The notes beneath the pieces are model-generated. The model made no database searches and was not told where the DNA came from. It worked only from the letters and a program-made list of their open reading frames with translations. The translations under genes and the position numbers were made by a program. A DNA stretch of 64,000 nucleotides from Rhodococcoides kyotonense (GTDB lineage Bacteria; Actinomycetota; Actinomycetes; Mycobacteriales; Mycobacteriaceae): positions 62,001 through 126,000 of the forward strand of contig NZ_LVHI01000039.1 of the NCBI RefSeq assembly GCF_001645385.1. The letters run 5' to 3'. Within the stretch, counting starts at the first letter, position 1. The number at the start of each line of letters is the position of its first letter. Positions 26,896-35,847 of the stretch are shown piece by piece.

Positions 26896-27800
26896 CAGGG
26901 TTGTGCCGAGACCGCGTCGTCGTCGTGACCGGGGCGGGGCGAGGTATCGGGCGTGCACACGCGCTCGCATTCGCGGCCGCGGGCGCCAAGGTCGTGGTCA
27001 ACGATTTCGGCGTCGCGCTGGACGGGTCGACGGCGTCCGGGGGTCCGGCGCAGGCCGTCGTCGACGAGATTCGCCTACGTGGAGGCGACGCCGTCGTCGA
27101 TACCAGCGACGTCGCGGACTGGGCAGGCGCTCGCACGGTGATCGACACGGCGATCGAGACGTTCGGGTCACTCGACGTGCTCGTCAACAACGCAGGCTTC
27201 CTCCGTGACCGCATGCTGGTGAACCTGGAGGAAGCCGAATGGGATGCCGTCGTTCGCGTGCATCTCAAGGGTCACTTCGCGCCGCTACGCCATGCGGCCG
27301 CGTACTGGCGGTCTGAGTCCAAGGCGGGACGACCGGTCGACGCGCGCATCGTCAACACGAGTTCGGGTGCCGGGCTGCAGGGAAGCGTCGGGCAAGGCAA
27401 TTACGCGGCCGCCAAAGCCGGCATAGCGGCCATGACGTTGGTTGCGGCGAGCGAACTCGCGCGATACGGAGTCACCGTCAACGCCATTGCGCCCGCGGCA
27501 CGCACACGCATGACGGAAGGCGCCTTTGCCGACGACATGGCCGCGCCGACATCGGGATTCGACGCCATGGCGCCCGAGAACGTCTCACCCCTCGTCGTCT
27601 GGCTCGGCAGTACCGAGTCGAAGGACGTGACGGGACGCGTGTTCGAGGTCGAAGGCGGAATAATCCGACTGGCCGAAGGGTGGCGCCACGGCCCGTCGGT
27701 CGACAACGGCGCACGGTGGGCCCCGGCGGACATCGGGAAGGGTGTGCACGAGATCCTCACGGCCGCAGCCGATCCGGTTCCCGTCTACGGCGCTCGTTGA
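26892..27800 (+). CDS. SDR of the KstR2 regulon (Rv3548c-like)
   Basis: A 302-residue SDR of the 17-beta-HSD type 4 / multifunctional-enzyme-like group. It has VTGAGRGIGRAHALAFAAAGAKVVVNDFG, NNAGFLRDRML, and the catalytic Tyr/Lys in NYAAAKAGI. Length and order match M. tuberculosis Rv3548c (about 304). It is translationally coupled (ATGA) to the upstream SDR. Likely a 3-hydroxyacyl-CoA dehydrogenase step in ring C/D catabolism; the exact step is not proven. Confidence 0.85.
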   Translation: MTGLCRDRVVVVTGAGRGIGRAHALAFAAAGAKVVVNDFGVALDGSTASGGPAQAVVDEIRLRGGDAVVDTSDVADWAGARTVIDTAIETFGSLDVLVNNAGFLRDRMLVNLEEAEWDAVVRVHLKGHFAPLRHAAAYWRSESKAGRPVDARIVNTSSGAGLQGSVGQGNYAAAKAGIAAMTLVAASELARYGVTVNAIAPAARTRMTEGAFADDMAAPTSGFDAMAPENVSPLVVWLGSTESKDVTGRVFEVEGGIIRLAEGWRHGPSVDNGARWAPADIGKGVHEILTAAADPVPVYGAR

Positions 27801-27808
27801 CGGACCGG

Positions 27809-28615
27809 TCACGCCCGCTGACTGGACACCGACACGACTTCGCCCGTCAGATACGTCGAATAGTCGCTGGCGAGGAATGCGATCGTGCTCGCGATCTCCC
27901 ACGGCTCGGCGGCGCGCCCGTACGCCTCGTCCGCTGCGAGCCGATCGAGCAGTTCCTCCGACGTCACCTTGGCCAGGAATGCATGAGCGGCGATGCTGGG
28001 CGCGACGGCGTTGATGCGCACTCCGAACTCGGCGGCCTCGATCGCACTGCACCGAGTCAGGGCCATGACCCCGGCCTTGGCCGCCGCGTAGTGCGCTTGA
28101 CCGTGCTGTGCACGCCACCCGAGAACACTGGCGTTGTTGACGATCACGCCGCCGTGATCGACTCCCCGGAAATAGTTCAGCGCCGCCCGAGTGCACCGGA
28201 ACGTCCCGTTCAACGTCACGTTCAACACGGTCGACCATTGATCGTCCGTCATGTCGACGACGGGCGTCTCACCACCGAGCCCGGCATTGTTGACGACGAC
28301 GTCGATCCGCCCGAACGCGTCGACTGCGCCGTCGATCAGCGCGTCGACCTGGCCGGTGTCGGTCACGTCGCAGACGATCGCTGTCACCGCGCCGAGCCCC
28401 AACCCCACGAGTTCGTCGCGCGTGGCCTCCAGTCGCCGGGGATGCGCGTCGGAGACGACGACGTCGGCCCCTTCCCAGAGGGCGCGACGCGCCGTGGCAC
28501 TTCCGATTCCGGTGCCCGCGGCGGCGGTGACGACAACGACACGATCCGTCAGCAGACCGTGACCGGGCGTTTCGACGGGAGCGATCGAGAGGGGGCCGGG
28601 TGGGCGTGTGGTCAA
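27809..28615 (-). CDS. ipdF: IpdF-like SDR (5-hydroxy-HIP dehydrogenase type)
   Basis: A 268-residue SDR with cofactor loop TAAAGTGIGSA, VVNNAGLGGETPVVDM and catalytic YAAAK in AHYAAAKAGV. In KstR2 regulons, IpdF (Rv3559c, 262 residues) oxidises 5-hydroxy-HIP-CoA and is encoded next to fadE30, as here. The start is a TTG at 28615 overlapping the fadE30 stop as TTGA, matching the overlap style of the neighbours; longer frames run back through fadE30. It has an atypical N-terminal TAAAG instead of TGAGG. Confidence 0.87.
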   Translation of the reverse strand: MTTRPPGPLSIAPVETPGHGLLTDRVVVVTAAAGTGIGSATARRALWEGADVVVSDAHPRRLEATRDELVGLGLGAVTAIVCDVTDTGQVDALIDGAVDAFGRIDVVVNNAGLGGETPVVDMTDDQWSTVLNVTLNGTFRCTRAALNYFRGVDHGGVIVNNASVLGWRAQHGQAHYAAAKAGVMALTRCSAIEAAEFGVRINAVAPSIAAHAFLAKVTSEELLDRLAADEAYGRAAEPWEIASTIAFLASDYSTYLTGEVVSVSSQRA

Positions 28616-29799
28616 CGTCGTGCCTCTCGTGGAAGTCCGAGCACTCGCTCGGCGATGATGTTTCGCTGTATCTCGTTTGAGCCGCCGTAGATCGTGTCGG
28701 CGCGGCTGAACAGGTACAGCCGCTGTAGTCGGTCCAGGTCGTCGTTCGGAGCCATCGCCGACGGCGCACCGACGACCTCCATGGCCAATTCGCCGAGACC
28801 GCGATGCCAGGTGGCCCACAGCAGCTTCGAGACCGACGCCTCACCGTGCTCGCCCGATCCCCCGAGCGTCGACGACGCGTATGCCCGCATCACCTTCAGC
28901 CCGATCCACGCGCGAATCAACTTCTCGCGCACCACAGGGTCGTCGGCGGCCCCGTTCCGGTGCGCGATGTCGACGATGTCCGACAATTCCCGAGCGAATC
29001 CGACTTGCTGACCGAGGGTGGAGACGCCGCGCTCGAATCCCAAGGTGGCCATCGCCACCGCCCAGCCGCGCCCGGGTTCCCCGACGACGAGGTCGCCGTC
29101 CGTTCGGGCACCGTCGAAGAACACCTCGTTGAACTCCGATGTTCCGGTCAGTTGTCTGATCGGCCGAACGGTCACACCGTCCTGCTTCATCGGCACGAGC
29201 AGGTACGAGAGACCGGCATGTCGACGAGATCGCTTGTCCGTCCTGGCGATCACGAACGCCCAATCGGCGACGTGGGCGAGCGAGGTCCAGATCTTCTGTC
29301 CATCGATCACCCAGTCGCCGTCGATCAGAGTGGCCGACGTCGACACCGCTGCCAGGTCGGATCCGGCGCCCGGCTCCGAATAGCACTGACACCACAGCTC
29401 GTCGACGCTCGCGATGCCAGGAAGGAATCGAGCACGGTGCGCGTCGGTTCCGAAGGCGATGAGGGTGGGCCCCAACAATTGTTCTCCGATGTGCGCGACG
29501 CGGGCAGGCGCGTCGGCCCGCGCGTACTCCTCGTGGAAGATCACCTGCTGTTCGAGGCTCGCGCCGCGTCCTCCGTACTCGACGGGCCAGCCGATGCATG
29601 TCCACCCGGACCGAGCGAGGTGACGCTCCCACGCCACTCGGTCGTCGAACGCCTCGTGTTCACGTCCTGGACCTCCCATCCCTTTCACCGCCGCGAAATC
29701 GCCTGCGAGGTTGTCGCGCAGCCAGTCTCGGACGCGACGGCGAAATTCGTCGTCGGAGGTGTCTTCGAATCCGCCGAACCTTCCCGCGACGTTGTCCAT
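28612..29799 (-). CDS. fadE30: Acyl-CoA dehydrogenase FadE30
   Basis: A 395-residue acyl-CoA dehydrogenase with the FAD-contacting QCYSEPGAGSDLA and WTSLAHVADW motifs and the C-terminal YGGSNEIQRNIIAERVLGLPR. FadE30 dehydrogenates HIP-CoA-type thioesters early in ring C/D degradation (Rv3560c, about 385 residues). Assigned by family and by the ipdF neighbour. Its ATG at 29799 is 17 bp from a perfect KstR2 operator. Confidence 0.88.
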   Translation of the reverse strand: MDNVAGRFGGFEDTSDDEFRRRVRDWLRDNLAGDFAAVKGMGGPGREHEAFDDRVAWERHLARSGWTCIGWPVEYGGRGASLEQQVIFHEEYARADAPARVAHIGEQLLGPTLIAFGTDAHRARFLPGIASVDELWCQCYSEPGAGSDLAAVSTSATLIDGDWVIDGQKIWTSLAHVADWAFVIARTDKRSRRHAGLSYLLVPMKQDGVTVRPIRQLTGTSEFNEVFFDGARTDGDLVVGEPGRGWAVAMATLGFERGVSTLGQQVGFARELSDIVDIAHRNGAADDPVVREKLIRAWIGLKVMRAYASSTLGGSGEHGEASVSKLLWATWHRGLGELAMEVVGAPSAMAPNDDLDRLQRLYLFSRADTIYGGSNEIQRNIIAERVLGLPREARR

Positions 29800-29815
29800 T
29801 CGGGTACGTTAACAA

Positions 29816-29829
29816 ACCAAGCCCTTGCT
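29816..29829. promoter_or_regulatory. KstR2 operator (14/14) between fadE30 and echA
   Basis: ACCAAGCCCTTGCT matches the consensus AnCAAGnnCTTGnT at every defined position. It lies in a 45-bp space between two divergent start codons (29799 and 29845), so one KstR2 dimer could block both promoters. Confidence 0.85.
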
Positions 29830-29844
29830 CAGCCAGGAGTCGAC

Positions 29845-30711
29845 ATGACCGAAACCAGCGACAGCCAGGTAGTCACGTACGAGACCCGCGGACGGGTCGC
29901 GCTCGTGACGATGAACCGACCGGAATATTCCAATGCACAGAATTCGGCGATGACCTACGCGTTGGACCGCGCATTCACCACGGCGGTCGAGGACGACGAC
30001 GTCGCAGCAATCGTATTGGCGGGCAACGGAAAGCACTTCTCGGCCGGACACGACATCGGTACGCCGGGCCGTGACGTCGACGCGCACTACGAGAACCGAG
30101 CGGTGCTGTGGTGGGACCACGTGCGCAAGGCGGGCGGCGACCAGAGGTTCGCACGGGAGATGGAGGTCTACCTCGGAATGTGCAGGCGGTGGCGGGAGAT
30201 ACCGAAGCCCACCATCGCTGCCGTGCAGGGTGCCTGTATCGCCGGCGGTCTGATGCTGTCCTGGGTCTGCGACCTGATCGTGGCGAGCGACGACGCATTC
30301 TTCTCGGATCCCGTCGTGCGGATGGGTATCCCCGGCGTCGAGTACTTCGCGCACCCGTGGGTCCTCGGGCCACGTCGAGCGAAGGAAATTCTGTTCACCG
30401 GCCAGCGGTTCACGGCCGAGCAGGCACTCGAGTGGGGAATGATCAATCGGGTCGTTCCTCGCGCCGAGCTGCACGACGCGGCGTCGACGCTCGCCGAGCA
30501 GATCGGCGAGATGCCCGGATTCGGGTTGGTGCTCACGAAGAAGGCCGTCAATCAGTGTGAGGACATCATGGGACTTCGCGCCGGGATGGATTCGGTGTTC
30601 GGTCTGCACCACTTCGCGCACTCGCACAATGCCGAGGTCGATTCGGATTCGTTGGGCGGTATGGATGCCAGGTCCATGAAGACGTCCGCAGCTGCACGCG
30701 AAACGACGTGA
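29845..30711 (+). CDS. Enoyl-CoA hydratase/isomerase of the KstR2 operon
   Basis: A 288-residue crotonase. It has KHFSAGHDIGTPG and GACIAGGLMLSWVCDLIVASDDAFFSDP, the two oxyanion-hole segments, and a long C-terminal helix region. AGGAG precedes the ATG at 29845. In M. tuberculosis, the corresponding place next to fadE30 is occupied by the CoA ligase gene fadD3; here a crotonase opens the operon instead. It probably hydrates the enoyl-CoA made by an FadE enzyme of the same operon. No certain M. tuberculosis orthologue could be named. Confidence 0.87.
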   Translation: MTETSDSQVVTYETRGRVALVTMNRPEYSNAQNSAMTYALDRAFTTAVEDDDVAAIVLAGNGKHFSAGHDIGTPGRDVDAHYENRAVLWWDHVRKAGGDQRFAREMEVYLGMCRRWREIPKPTIAAVQGACIAGGLMLSWVCDLIVASDDAFFSDPVVRMGIPGVEYFAHPWVLGPRRAKEILFTGQRFTAEQALEWGMINRVVPRAELHDAASTLAEQIGEMPGFGLVLTKKAVNQCEDIMGLRAGMDSVFGLHHFAHSHNAEVDSDSLGGMDARSMKTSAAARETT

Positions 30712-30715
30712 GCGC

Positions 30716-31855
30716 ATGGACCTCGACTTCGATTCCGACACAGTTCGTTTCCGCGAGAAGGTGCGAGAGTTCCTGCGGGACAACATCCCCGAACGGCCGT
30801 TGCGGTCGATGGACACGGCCGACGGTTTCGAGGCCCATCGCGAATGGGAACGAATGCTTGCCCGACATCGCTATTCGGTGGTCTCGTGGCCGCGAGACCT
30901 GGGCGGCCGGGACGCGTCGGTGCTCGAATGGCTTGTCTTCGAGGAGGAGTACTACGCGGCCGAAGCTCCGGGTCGCGTCTCCCAGAACGGCATCTTTCTC
31001 CTCGCCCCGACGTTGTTCGCGCACGGCACCGACGAACAGCTGCGACGGATTCTCCCCCGGATGGCAGCTGCCGACGACATATGGGCACAGGCGTGGTCCG
31101 AGCCCGAGGCAGGCAGCGACCTGGCCGGAATCCGGTCTTCTGCGCACCGGACCGACGGCGGCTGGCTGCTGCGCGGACAGAAGACGTGGAGCTCGAGGGC
31201 CGGGTTCGCCGACAAGGCCTTCGGGTTGTTCCGGTCCGACCCGGCGGCCGAGCGCCACCGCGGTTTGACGTACTGCATGTTCTCGCTGACGGCCGACGGC
31301 GTCACCGTCCGACCGATTCCGCAGTTGAACGGCGAATCCGGTTTCGCCGAGATCTTTCTCGACGACGTGTTCGTCCCGGACGACGACGTCCTCGGCGCAG
31401 TGCACGACGGCTGGCGCGTCGCGATGAGCACGTCCAGCAACGAACGCGGAATGTCCCTGCGCAGCCCGGGACGCTTCGTCGCCGCGGCCGATCGATTGGT
31501 CCGGCTGTTCCGTGAGCACGGCGATGCGTCGGACACCGCCGTGGCCCACCGCGTCGTCGACGCGTGGATCGGTGCCCAGGCGTATCGGCTGCACACGTTC
31601 GGGACGGCGACGACGTTGGCCGACGGCGGCAGCCTCGGCGCGGAATCCTCGCTCACCAAGGTGTTCTGGTCCGAACTCGACGTCGCGCTGCACGAAACCG
31701 CGCTCGACGTGCTAGGTACGGACGCAGAGGTACGCGGACCGTGGACCGACGGCTTCGTGTTCTCGTTGTCCGGCCCGATCTACGCCGGCACCAACGAGAT
31801 TCAACGGGGTGTCATCGCCGAGAGACTGTTGGGCCTGCCGAAGGCACACCGATGA
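30716..31855 (+). CDS. fadE31: Acyl-CoA dehydrogenase alpha chain FadE31
   Basis: A 379-residue acyl-CoA dehydrogenase with QAWSEPEAGSDLAGIRS and the C-terminal YAGTNEIQRGVIAERLLGLPK. M. tuberculosis FadE31 (about 377) forms alpha2beta2 heterotetramers with FadE32 or FadE33 and desaturates ring C/D intermediates. The same trio follows in order here. It begins four bases after the upstream stop and its own stop overlaps fadE32 by ATGA. Confidence 0.9.
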   Translation: MDLDFDSDTVRFREKVREFLRDNIPERPLRSMDTADGFEAHREWERMLARHRYSVVSWPRDLGGRDASVLEWLVFEEEYYAAEAPGRVSQNGIFLLAPTLFAHGTDEQLRRILPRMAAADDIWAQAWSEPEAGSDLAGIRSSAHRTDGGWLLRGQKTWSSRAGFADKAFGLFRSDPAAERHRGLTYCMFSLTADGVTVRPIPQLNGESGFAEIFLDDVFVPDDDVLGAVHDGWRVAMSTSSNERGMSLRSPGRFVAAADRLVRLFREHGDASDTAVAHRVVDAWIGAQAYRLHTFGTATTLADGGSLGAESSLTKVFWSELDVALHETALDVLGTDAEVRGPWTDGFVFSLSGPIYAGTNEIQRGVIAERLLGLPKAHR

Positions 31856-32832
31856 GATTCGTTCTCGACAACTCGCGACTCGATTTCGCGGCCTCGCTCG
31901 ATTCGATGCTCGCCGCTGCCGACGTACCCCGCGTGTCTCGGGCTCTGGCGGCAGGTGACACCGGGCCGGTGCGACGGCTGTTCCGGTCACTTGCCGCGCT
32001 TGGGGTCACGGGCCTTGCGATCGACGCCGATCACGACGGCGTCGGCGCGGACCCCGTCGACATGGTGGTGGCGATGGAGCGACTCGGTCGGTGGGCGGTC
32101 CCCGGGCCGCTCGTCGAGTCGATCGCCGTCGTGCCCGTGCTGTTGACACACACGACATTCGATCGGCGCGATTCCTGGCTGACCGCACTCGAGTCCGGTG
32201 AGCTCATCGCCTCGTCGGCACTGCCGCCGTCGATGCCGCGTGCCGCCGACCCTGGCGTCGCCGATCTGCTGTTTCTCGTCGAGAACGGCAACGTCCGGAC
32301 GGCCGTCGTCGACGCCGCGGTCCAGTCGGTCGATCCGTCGCGCACCCTGGCACACCTCCGCGCGTCCGACACCGTGTCGGCGCTCGCGGACGGGGCCGAG
32401 GTCGTCCTGAGCCTGAACGGGTCTTTGGCATGCGCTGCGCAGTTGGCGGGCGCAGGCCGGGCGCTTCTCGACACCACGGTCGAGTACGCGAAGTCCCGAC
32501 GGCAGTTCGGCCGTTCCATCGGGACGTTCCAGGCCGTTCAACACGCGCTGGCGGACGTCGCGATCGAGATGGAGATGGCTCGTCCGCTCCTGATGGGGGC
32601 AGCGTTGTCCGTCGGGTCGGGATCGGTGGACGCACGCCGCGACGTCTCTGCCGCCAAGGTCGCCTGCACCGATGCCGCGTACCGGGCGAGCCGGACCGCG
32701 CTGCAGGTTCACGGCGCGATCGGATACACGAGGGAATGCGACCTGTCGCTCTGGATCGGAATGGTCCACGCGTTGCGTTCTGCGTGGGGAACGCCGTCCG
32801 CGCATCGACGGATCGTGCTGGAGTCGTTGTGA
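31852..32832 (+). CDS. fadE32: Acyl-CoA dehydrogenase beta chain FadE32
   Basis: A 326-residue shorter acyl-CoA dehydrogenase-like chain (M. tuberculosis FadE32 is about 319). It retains the C-terminal domain (YAKSRRQFGRSIGTFQAVQHALAD and ALQVHGAIGYTRECDLSLW) that binds FAD in heterotetramers, while the N-terminal part is divergent. Known partner: FadE31. It is overlapped at both ends by neighbouring genes through ATGA and GTGA. Confidence 0.9.
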   Translation: MRFVLDNSRLDFAASLDSMLAAADVPRVSRALAAGDTGPVRRLFRSLAALGVTGLAIDADHDGVGADPVDMVVAMERLGRWAVPGPLVESIAVVPVLLTHTTFDRRDSWLTALESGELIASSALPPSMPRAADPGVADLLFLVENGNVRTAVVDAAVQSVDPSRTLAHLRASDTVSALADGAEVVLSLNGSLACAAQLAGAGRALLDTTVEYAKSRRQFGRSIGTFQAVQHALADVAIEMEMARPLLMGAALSVGSGSVDARRDVSAAKVACTDAAYRASRTALQVHGAIGYTRECDLSLWIGMVHALRSAWGTPSAHRRIVLESL

Positions 32833-33953
32833 ACATACTGAACGACGATCGGACGATGCTCGCGAAATCCGTGCGCGCGTTGCTGTCCAAGAGGTCGGGA
32901 TCGCCGGATGTGCGTGCCGCGACAACGACCCCCGACCGATTCGACCGCGACCTGTGGACGACGTTGTGCGAGCAGATCGGAGTGGGCGGTCTGCTGATCG
33001 ACGACGAGCACGGCGGTGCGGCGGGCTCGTTGATCGATGCGGCGGTCGTCGCCGAGGAACTGGGACGCATGCTCACCCCGTCCCCCATGCTCGGAACGGC
33101 GTGTCTTGCAGCAACTCTCCTGGCCGCCTCGACGGACGACGACGCTCGGGCGCGACTCCTCCCCGGGATCGCAACAGGAGCGACCGTCGTGTCGGCGTGC
33201 CTCGCCGACGAATGCGGCCGCTGGTCCGGCGCACGCCTCGGGGTTCAGGCGAGGCTCGAGCACGAGTGGACGCTGACGGGTACCGCCCACTACGTCCTGG
33301 ACGCCGGTGCTGCCGATACGTTCGTCGTTCTCGCGACGAACGACGGCGATCCCGGCCTGTTCGAGGTCGGCGCTCACACCCCCGGTGTGGCCGTATCCGA
33401 CGGCGGCACACTGGATCCGACGCGAGCTCTGTATCGAGTCACGTTCGACGACGCGAACGCTCGGCCCATCGCCGCCGCCGATCCGGTGCGAGCCGTCGAT
33501 CATGCCCTGTCCTGTGCGACGGTGCTGCTCGCCGCCGAGCAGGTCGGAGCTGCGGCTCGGTGCCTGGAACTCACCGTCGACTACACGACGTCGCGCACCC
33601 AGTTCGGACGGCCGATCGGCAGCTTCCAGGCCCTCGCTCATCGGATGGCGGACCTGCACGTACTCGTCGAATCGGCCAGAGCCGCAGCCTATGTCGCGGC
33701 ACAGTCGATGACCGAACACGGTGCGTCGAACCCGGACGTCTCGGTCGCCAAGGTCTGGTGTTCCGACGCGTTCGGAGCCGTCGCCGCCGACTGCGTGCAA
33801 TTACACGGCGGGATCGCGATCACCTGGGAGCACGACATGCACCTGTTCTTCAAGCGAGCTCATGCGAGTTCTCTGCTGTTCGGTTCGCCGGGGACGCACG
33901 TCGCGGCGCTCGCCGAGGACGCAGGCTTCTCATCGGAACTGCCCCCAAGCTAA
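32829..33953 (+). CDS. fadE33: Acyl-CoA dehydrogenase beta chain FadE33
   Basis: A 374-residue acyl-CoA dehydrogenase-like chain with YTTSRTQFGRPIGSFQALAHRMAD and CVQLHGGIAITWEHDMHLFFKRA near the C-terminus. It is longer than the M. tuberculosis protein (about 318) as I recall it. Probably pairs with FadE31. The GTG at 32829 overlaps the fadE32 stop as GTGA. Confidence 0.88.
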   Translation: MNILNDDRTMLAKSVRALLSKRSGSPDVRAATTTPDRFDRDLWTTLCEQIGVGGLLIDDEHGGAAGSLIDAAVVAEELGRMLTPSPMLGTACLAATLLAASTDDDARARLLPGIATGATVVSACLADECGRWSGARLGVQARLEHEWTLTGTAHYVLDAGAADTFVVLATNDGDPGLFEVGAHTPGVAVSDGGTLDPTRALYRVTFDDANARPIAAADPVRAVDHALSCATVLLAAEQVGAAARCLELTVDYTTSRTQFGRPIGSFQALAHRMADLHVLVESARAAAYVAAQSMTEHGASNPDVSVAKVWCSDAFGAVAADCVQLHGGIAITWEHDMHLFFKRAHASSLLFGSPGTHVAALAEDAGFSSELPPS

Positions 33954-33984
33954 CGCTCGGGCGGGGAGAGTGGATAATTTGCGC

Positions 33985-34665
33985 ATGGCTGCATCGACCG
34001 AACCCTCGCGGAGCCCCGCGGCACCGCGGCGCCGCAAGAACGGGCGCGCGACCGACCCGGCATCCCAGGGTTCGACGCGCCGTCAGGCTCTCGTCGACAT
34101 CGCAGCAGAACTGTTCGCCGAGCGCGGCTTTCGATCGACGACCGTGCGCGAGATCGGGGACGCGGCAGGCGTGCTGTCGGGCAGCTTGTACCACCACTTC
34201 GATTCCAAAGAAACCATCATCGACGAGATACTGACGAGCTATCTCGACAGTCTCATGGCCACCTACCGGGACATCGCCGGACGCGATCTCGATCCGAAAA
34301 CGACACTGCGCGAACTGATCCTCGCCGCGTTCGTCTCCCTCGGTCCGCACCGAGCAGCCATCACGGTCATTCAGAACGAACGCAACTACCTGTCCCAGTT
34401 CCCTCGCTTCTCGTACCTCACCAAGGCCGAAACCGACGTCCGGCAGATCTGGGTCAAGGTGATAGAAGACGGAATCGCGCAGGGCGACTTCCGCGACGAT
34501 CTCGATCCGATCATCGCGTACCGCTTCCTGCGCGATTCGGTGTGGGTAGCCGTCCGATGGTTCACCCCGTCGGGGAAGCTGTCGGCCGAGCAGCTCGCCG
34601 ACCAGTATCTCTGCCTCGTTCTGGAGGGGCTGGAATCACCGAGGAAGACCCGTCGGCAGCGATGA
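33985..34665 (+). CDS. kstR2: TetR-family repressor KstR2
   Basis: A 226-residue TetR-type repressor of the HIP/ring C/D regulon. The helix-turn-helix TTVREIGDAAGVLSGSLYHHF ends in the KstR2-typical GVLSGSLYHHFDSKE, and the ligand domain carries RFSYL and YRFLRDSVWVAVRW, close to M. tuberculosis KstR2. The known inducer is HIP-CoA. The N-terminus is about 25 residues longer than in M. tuberculosis; an in-frame TTG at 33979 and GTG at 33970 are alternative starts. Last gene of the operon, 31 bp after fadE33. Confidence 0.9.
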   Translation: MAASTEPSRSPAAPRRRKNGRATDPASQGSTRRQALVDIAAELFAERGFRSTTVREIGDAAGVLSGSLYHHFDSKETIIDEILTSYLDSLMATYRDIAGRDLDPKTTLRELILAAFVSLGPHRAAITVIQNERNYLSQFPRFSYLTKAETDVRQIWVKVIEDGIAQGDFRDDLDPIIAYRFLRDSVWVAVRWFTPSGKLSAEQLADQYLCLVLEGLESPRKTRRQR

Positions 34666-34666
34666 C

Positions 34667-34813
34667 CTAGCGGTCCGACGCGCCCGCGAGCTGCAATTCC
34701 TGCCGCACCGTCACGTCCGCCGTAGCGTCTGCGGGACGCCTGCACACTGCCATCGTCTGGTCCCACCACGACTGCACTGCGTTCGTCTCGGACCCCGACC
34801 TGCTGTTCTCCAC
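34667..34813 (-). CDS. Small protein with strong ribosome site, unknown
   Basis: A 48-residue frame with a GTG start at 34813, preceded by GGAGGAG with a four-base spacer. Its third-codon positions are almost all G or C, like real genes here. The protein has VQSWWDQTMAVC and a single Cys; no family recognised. It ends one base from the kstR2 stop, convergently. The rest of the 368-bp gap from 34814 to 35033 shows no gene; it presumably holds the promoter of the next operon. Confidence 0.45.
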   Translation of the reverse strand: MENSRSGSETNAVQSWWDQTMAVCRRPADATADVTVRQELQLAGASDR

Positions 34814-35033
34814 CGATCTCCTCCAGGTGTTCGTCTCATTCGGCTCGCGCCTGAGCAGGTGATACCCAGCTCGTCTCATCTTCAATCACATTGCCGACGA
34901 GGCGCCGCGTATGACGTCAGACCCGATAGGTATGCCCGTCGGCCTTGCGCACCGAATGTCGCTTGGCAGGATGTATCGACAGACACCTCGGCAGCGCCGA
35001 GACCACGACATCTCTCCACGGAAGGCGTGATAC

Positions 35034-35807
35034 GTGCACGGCCATGAGGTTTTCGACTTGCGCGACAAGGTTGCACTGGTCACCGGATCGAGCAGAGGCA
35101 TCGGCCGCGCGCTGGCCACCGGGCTGGCGGAGGCGGGCGCGCGCGTCGTGTTGAACGGGCGCGACGCCGACGCACTGTCTCGCACTCGTGACGAAGTCGC
35201 CGAGGCGACCGGAGCCGACGTCCGCGCCGACGCATTCGATGTCACGGACTCGGCCCAGGTCGCGGCGGCAGCAGTGCGTATCGAGTCCGAGGTGGGCCCG
35301 GTCGAGATCGTCGTGAACAACACCGGCGTTCAGCATCGCGCTCCGCTGCTCGAGTTCCCCGACGACGATTTCCGTCGGGTACTGGATACGAACCTCACCA
35401 GTGCGTTCTACGTCGGCCGTGAGTTCGCACGCGCGATGGTCGATCGCGGGCACGGCAAGATCGTCAACATCTGTTCGGTCCAGAGCGAACTGGGACGGGC
35501 AGGCATCGCACCCTACGCGGCGAGCAAGGGCGGGTTGAAGATGCTGACCCGCGGTATGTGCGCGGATCTCGCTCCGCGCGGTATTCAGGTCAACGCTCTC
35601 GCGCCCGGTTACTTCGACACCGAGTTGACGCGCGCGCTCGTCGACGACGCCGAATTCACTGCCTGGCTCGCCGCGCGCACGCCTGCCGGTCGATGGGGCC
35701 GTACCGAGGAACTGGTCGGTTCGCTGCTGTTCCTGTCCTCGCCCGCATCCGATTTCGTCAACGGCCAGATTCTGTACGTCGACGGCGGCATGACCGCCGT
35801 CGTCTGA
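35034..35807 (+). CDS. SDR, gluconate 5-dehydrogenase (IdnO)-like
   Basis: A 257-residue SDR with TGSSRGIGRA, NNTGVQHRAPLLEFP and catalytic YAASK. The N-terminus FDLRDKVALVTGSSRGIG and the NNTGVQHR phrase are typical of IdnO/gluconate 5-dehydrogenase-like SDRs. The GTG at 35034 follows GGAAGG. It is the first gene of a plus-strand pair, and an idonate-dehydrogenase-like gene occurs further along the cluster. Confidence 0.85.
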   Translation: MHGHEVFDLRDKVALVTGSSRGIGRALATGLAEAGARVVLNGRDADALSRTRDEVAEATGADVRADAFDVTDSAQVAAAAVRIESEVGPVEIVVNNTGVQHRAPLLEFPDDDFRRVLDTNLTSAFYVGREFARAMVDRGHGKIVNICSVQSELGRAGIAPYAASKGGLKMLTRGMCADLAPRGIQVNALAPGYFDTELTRALVDDAEFTAWLAARTPAGRWGRTEELVGSLLFLSSPASDFVNGQILYVDGGMTAVV

Positions 35808-35847
35808 CACACACCAACCGTTTCGTCCAGAAGAAGTGAGATCTCTC

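Noticed and set aside
28804-29844. N-terminal extension of the enoyl-CoA hydratase frame
   Set aside because: The frame stays open through fadE30 on the other strand, but the hydratase begins at ATG 29845 with AGGAG and family-typical residues; the extension is non-homologous.
34814-35033. Further genes or RNAs in the gap after kstR2
   Set aside because: Only short frames without ribosome sites or family resemblance; no tRNA-like cloverleaf.
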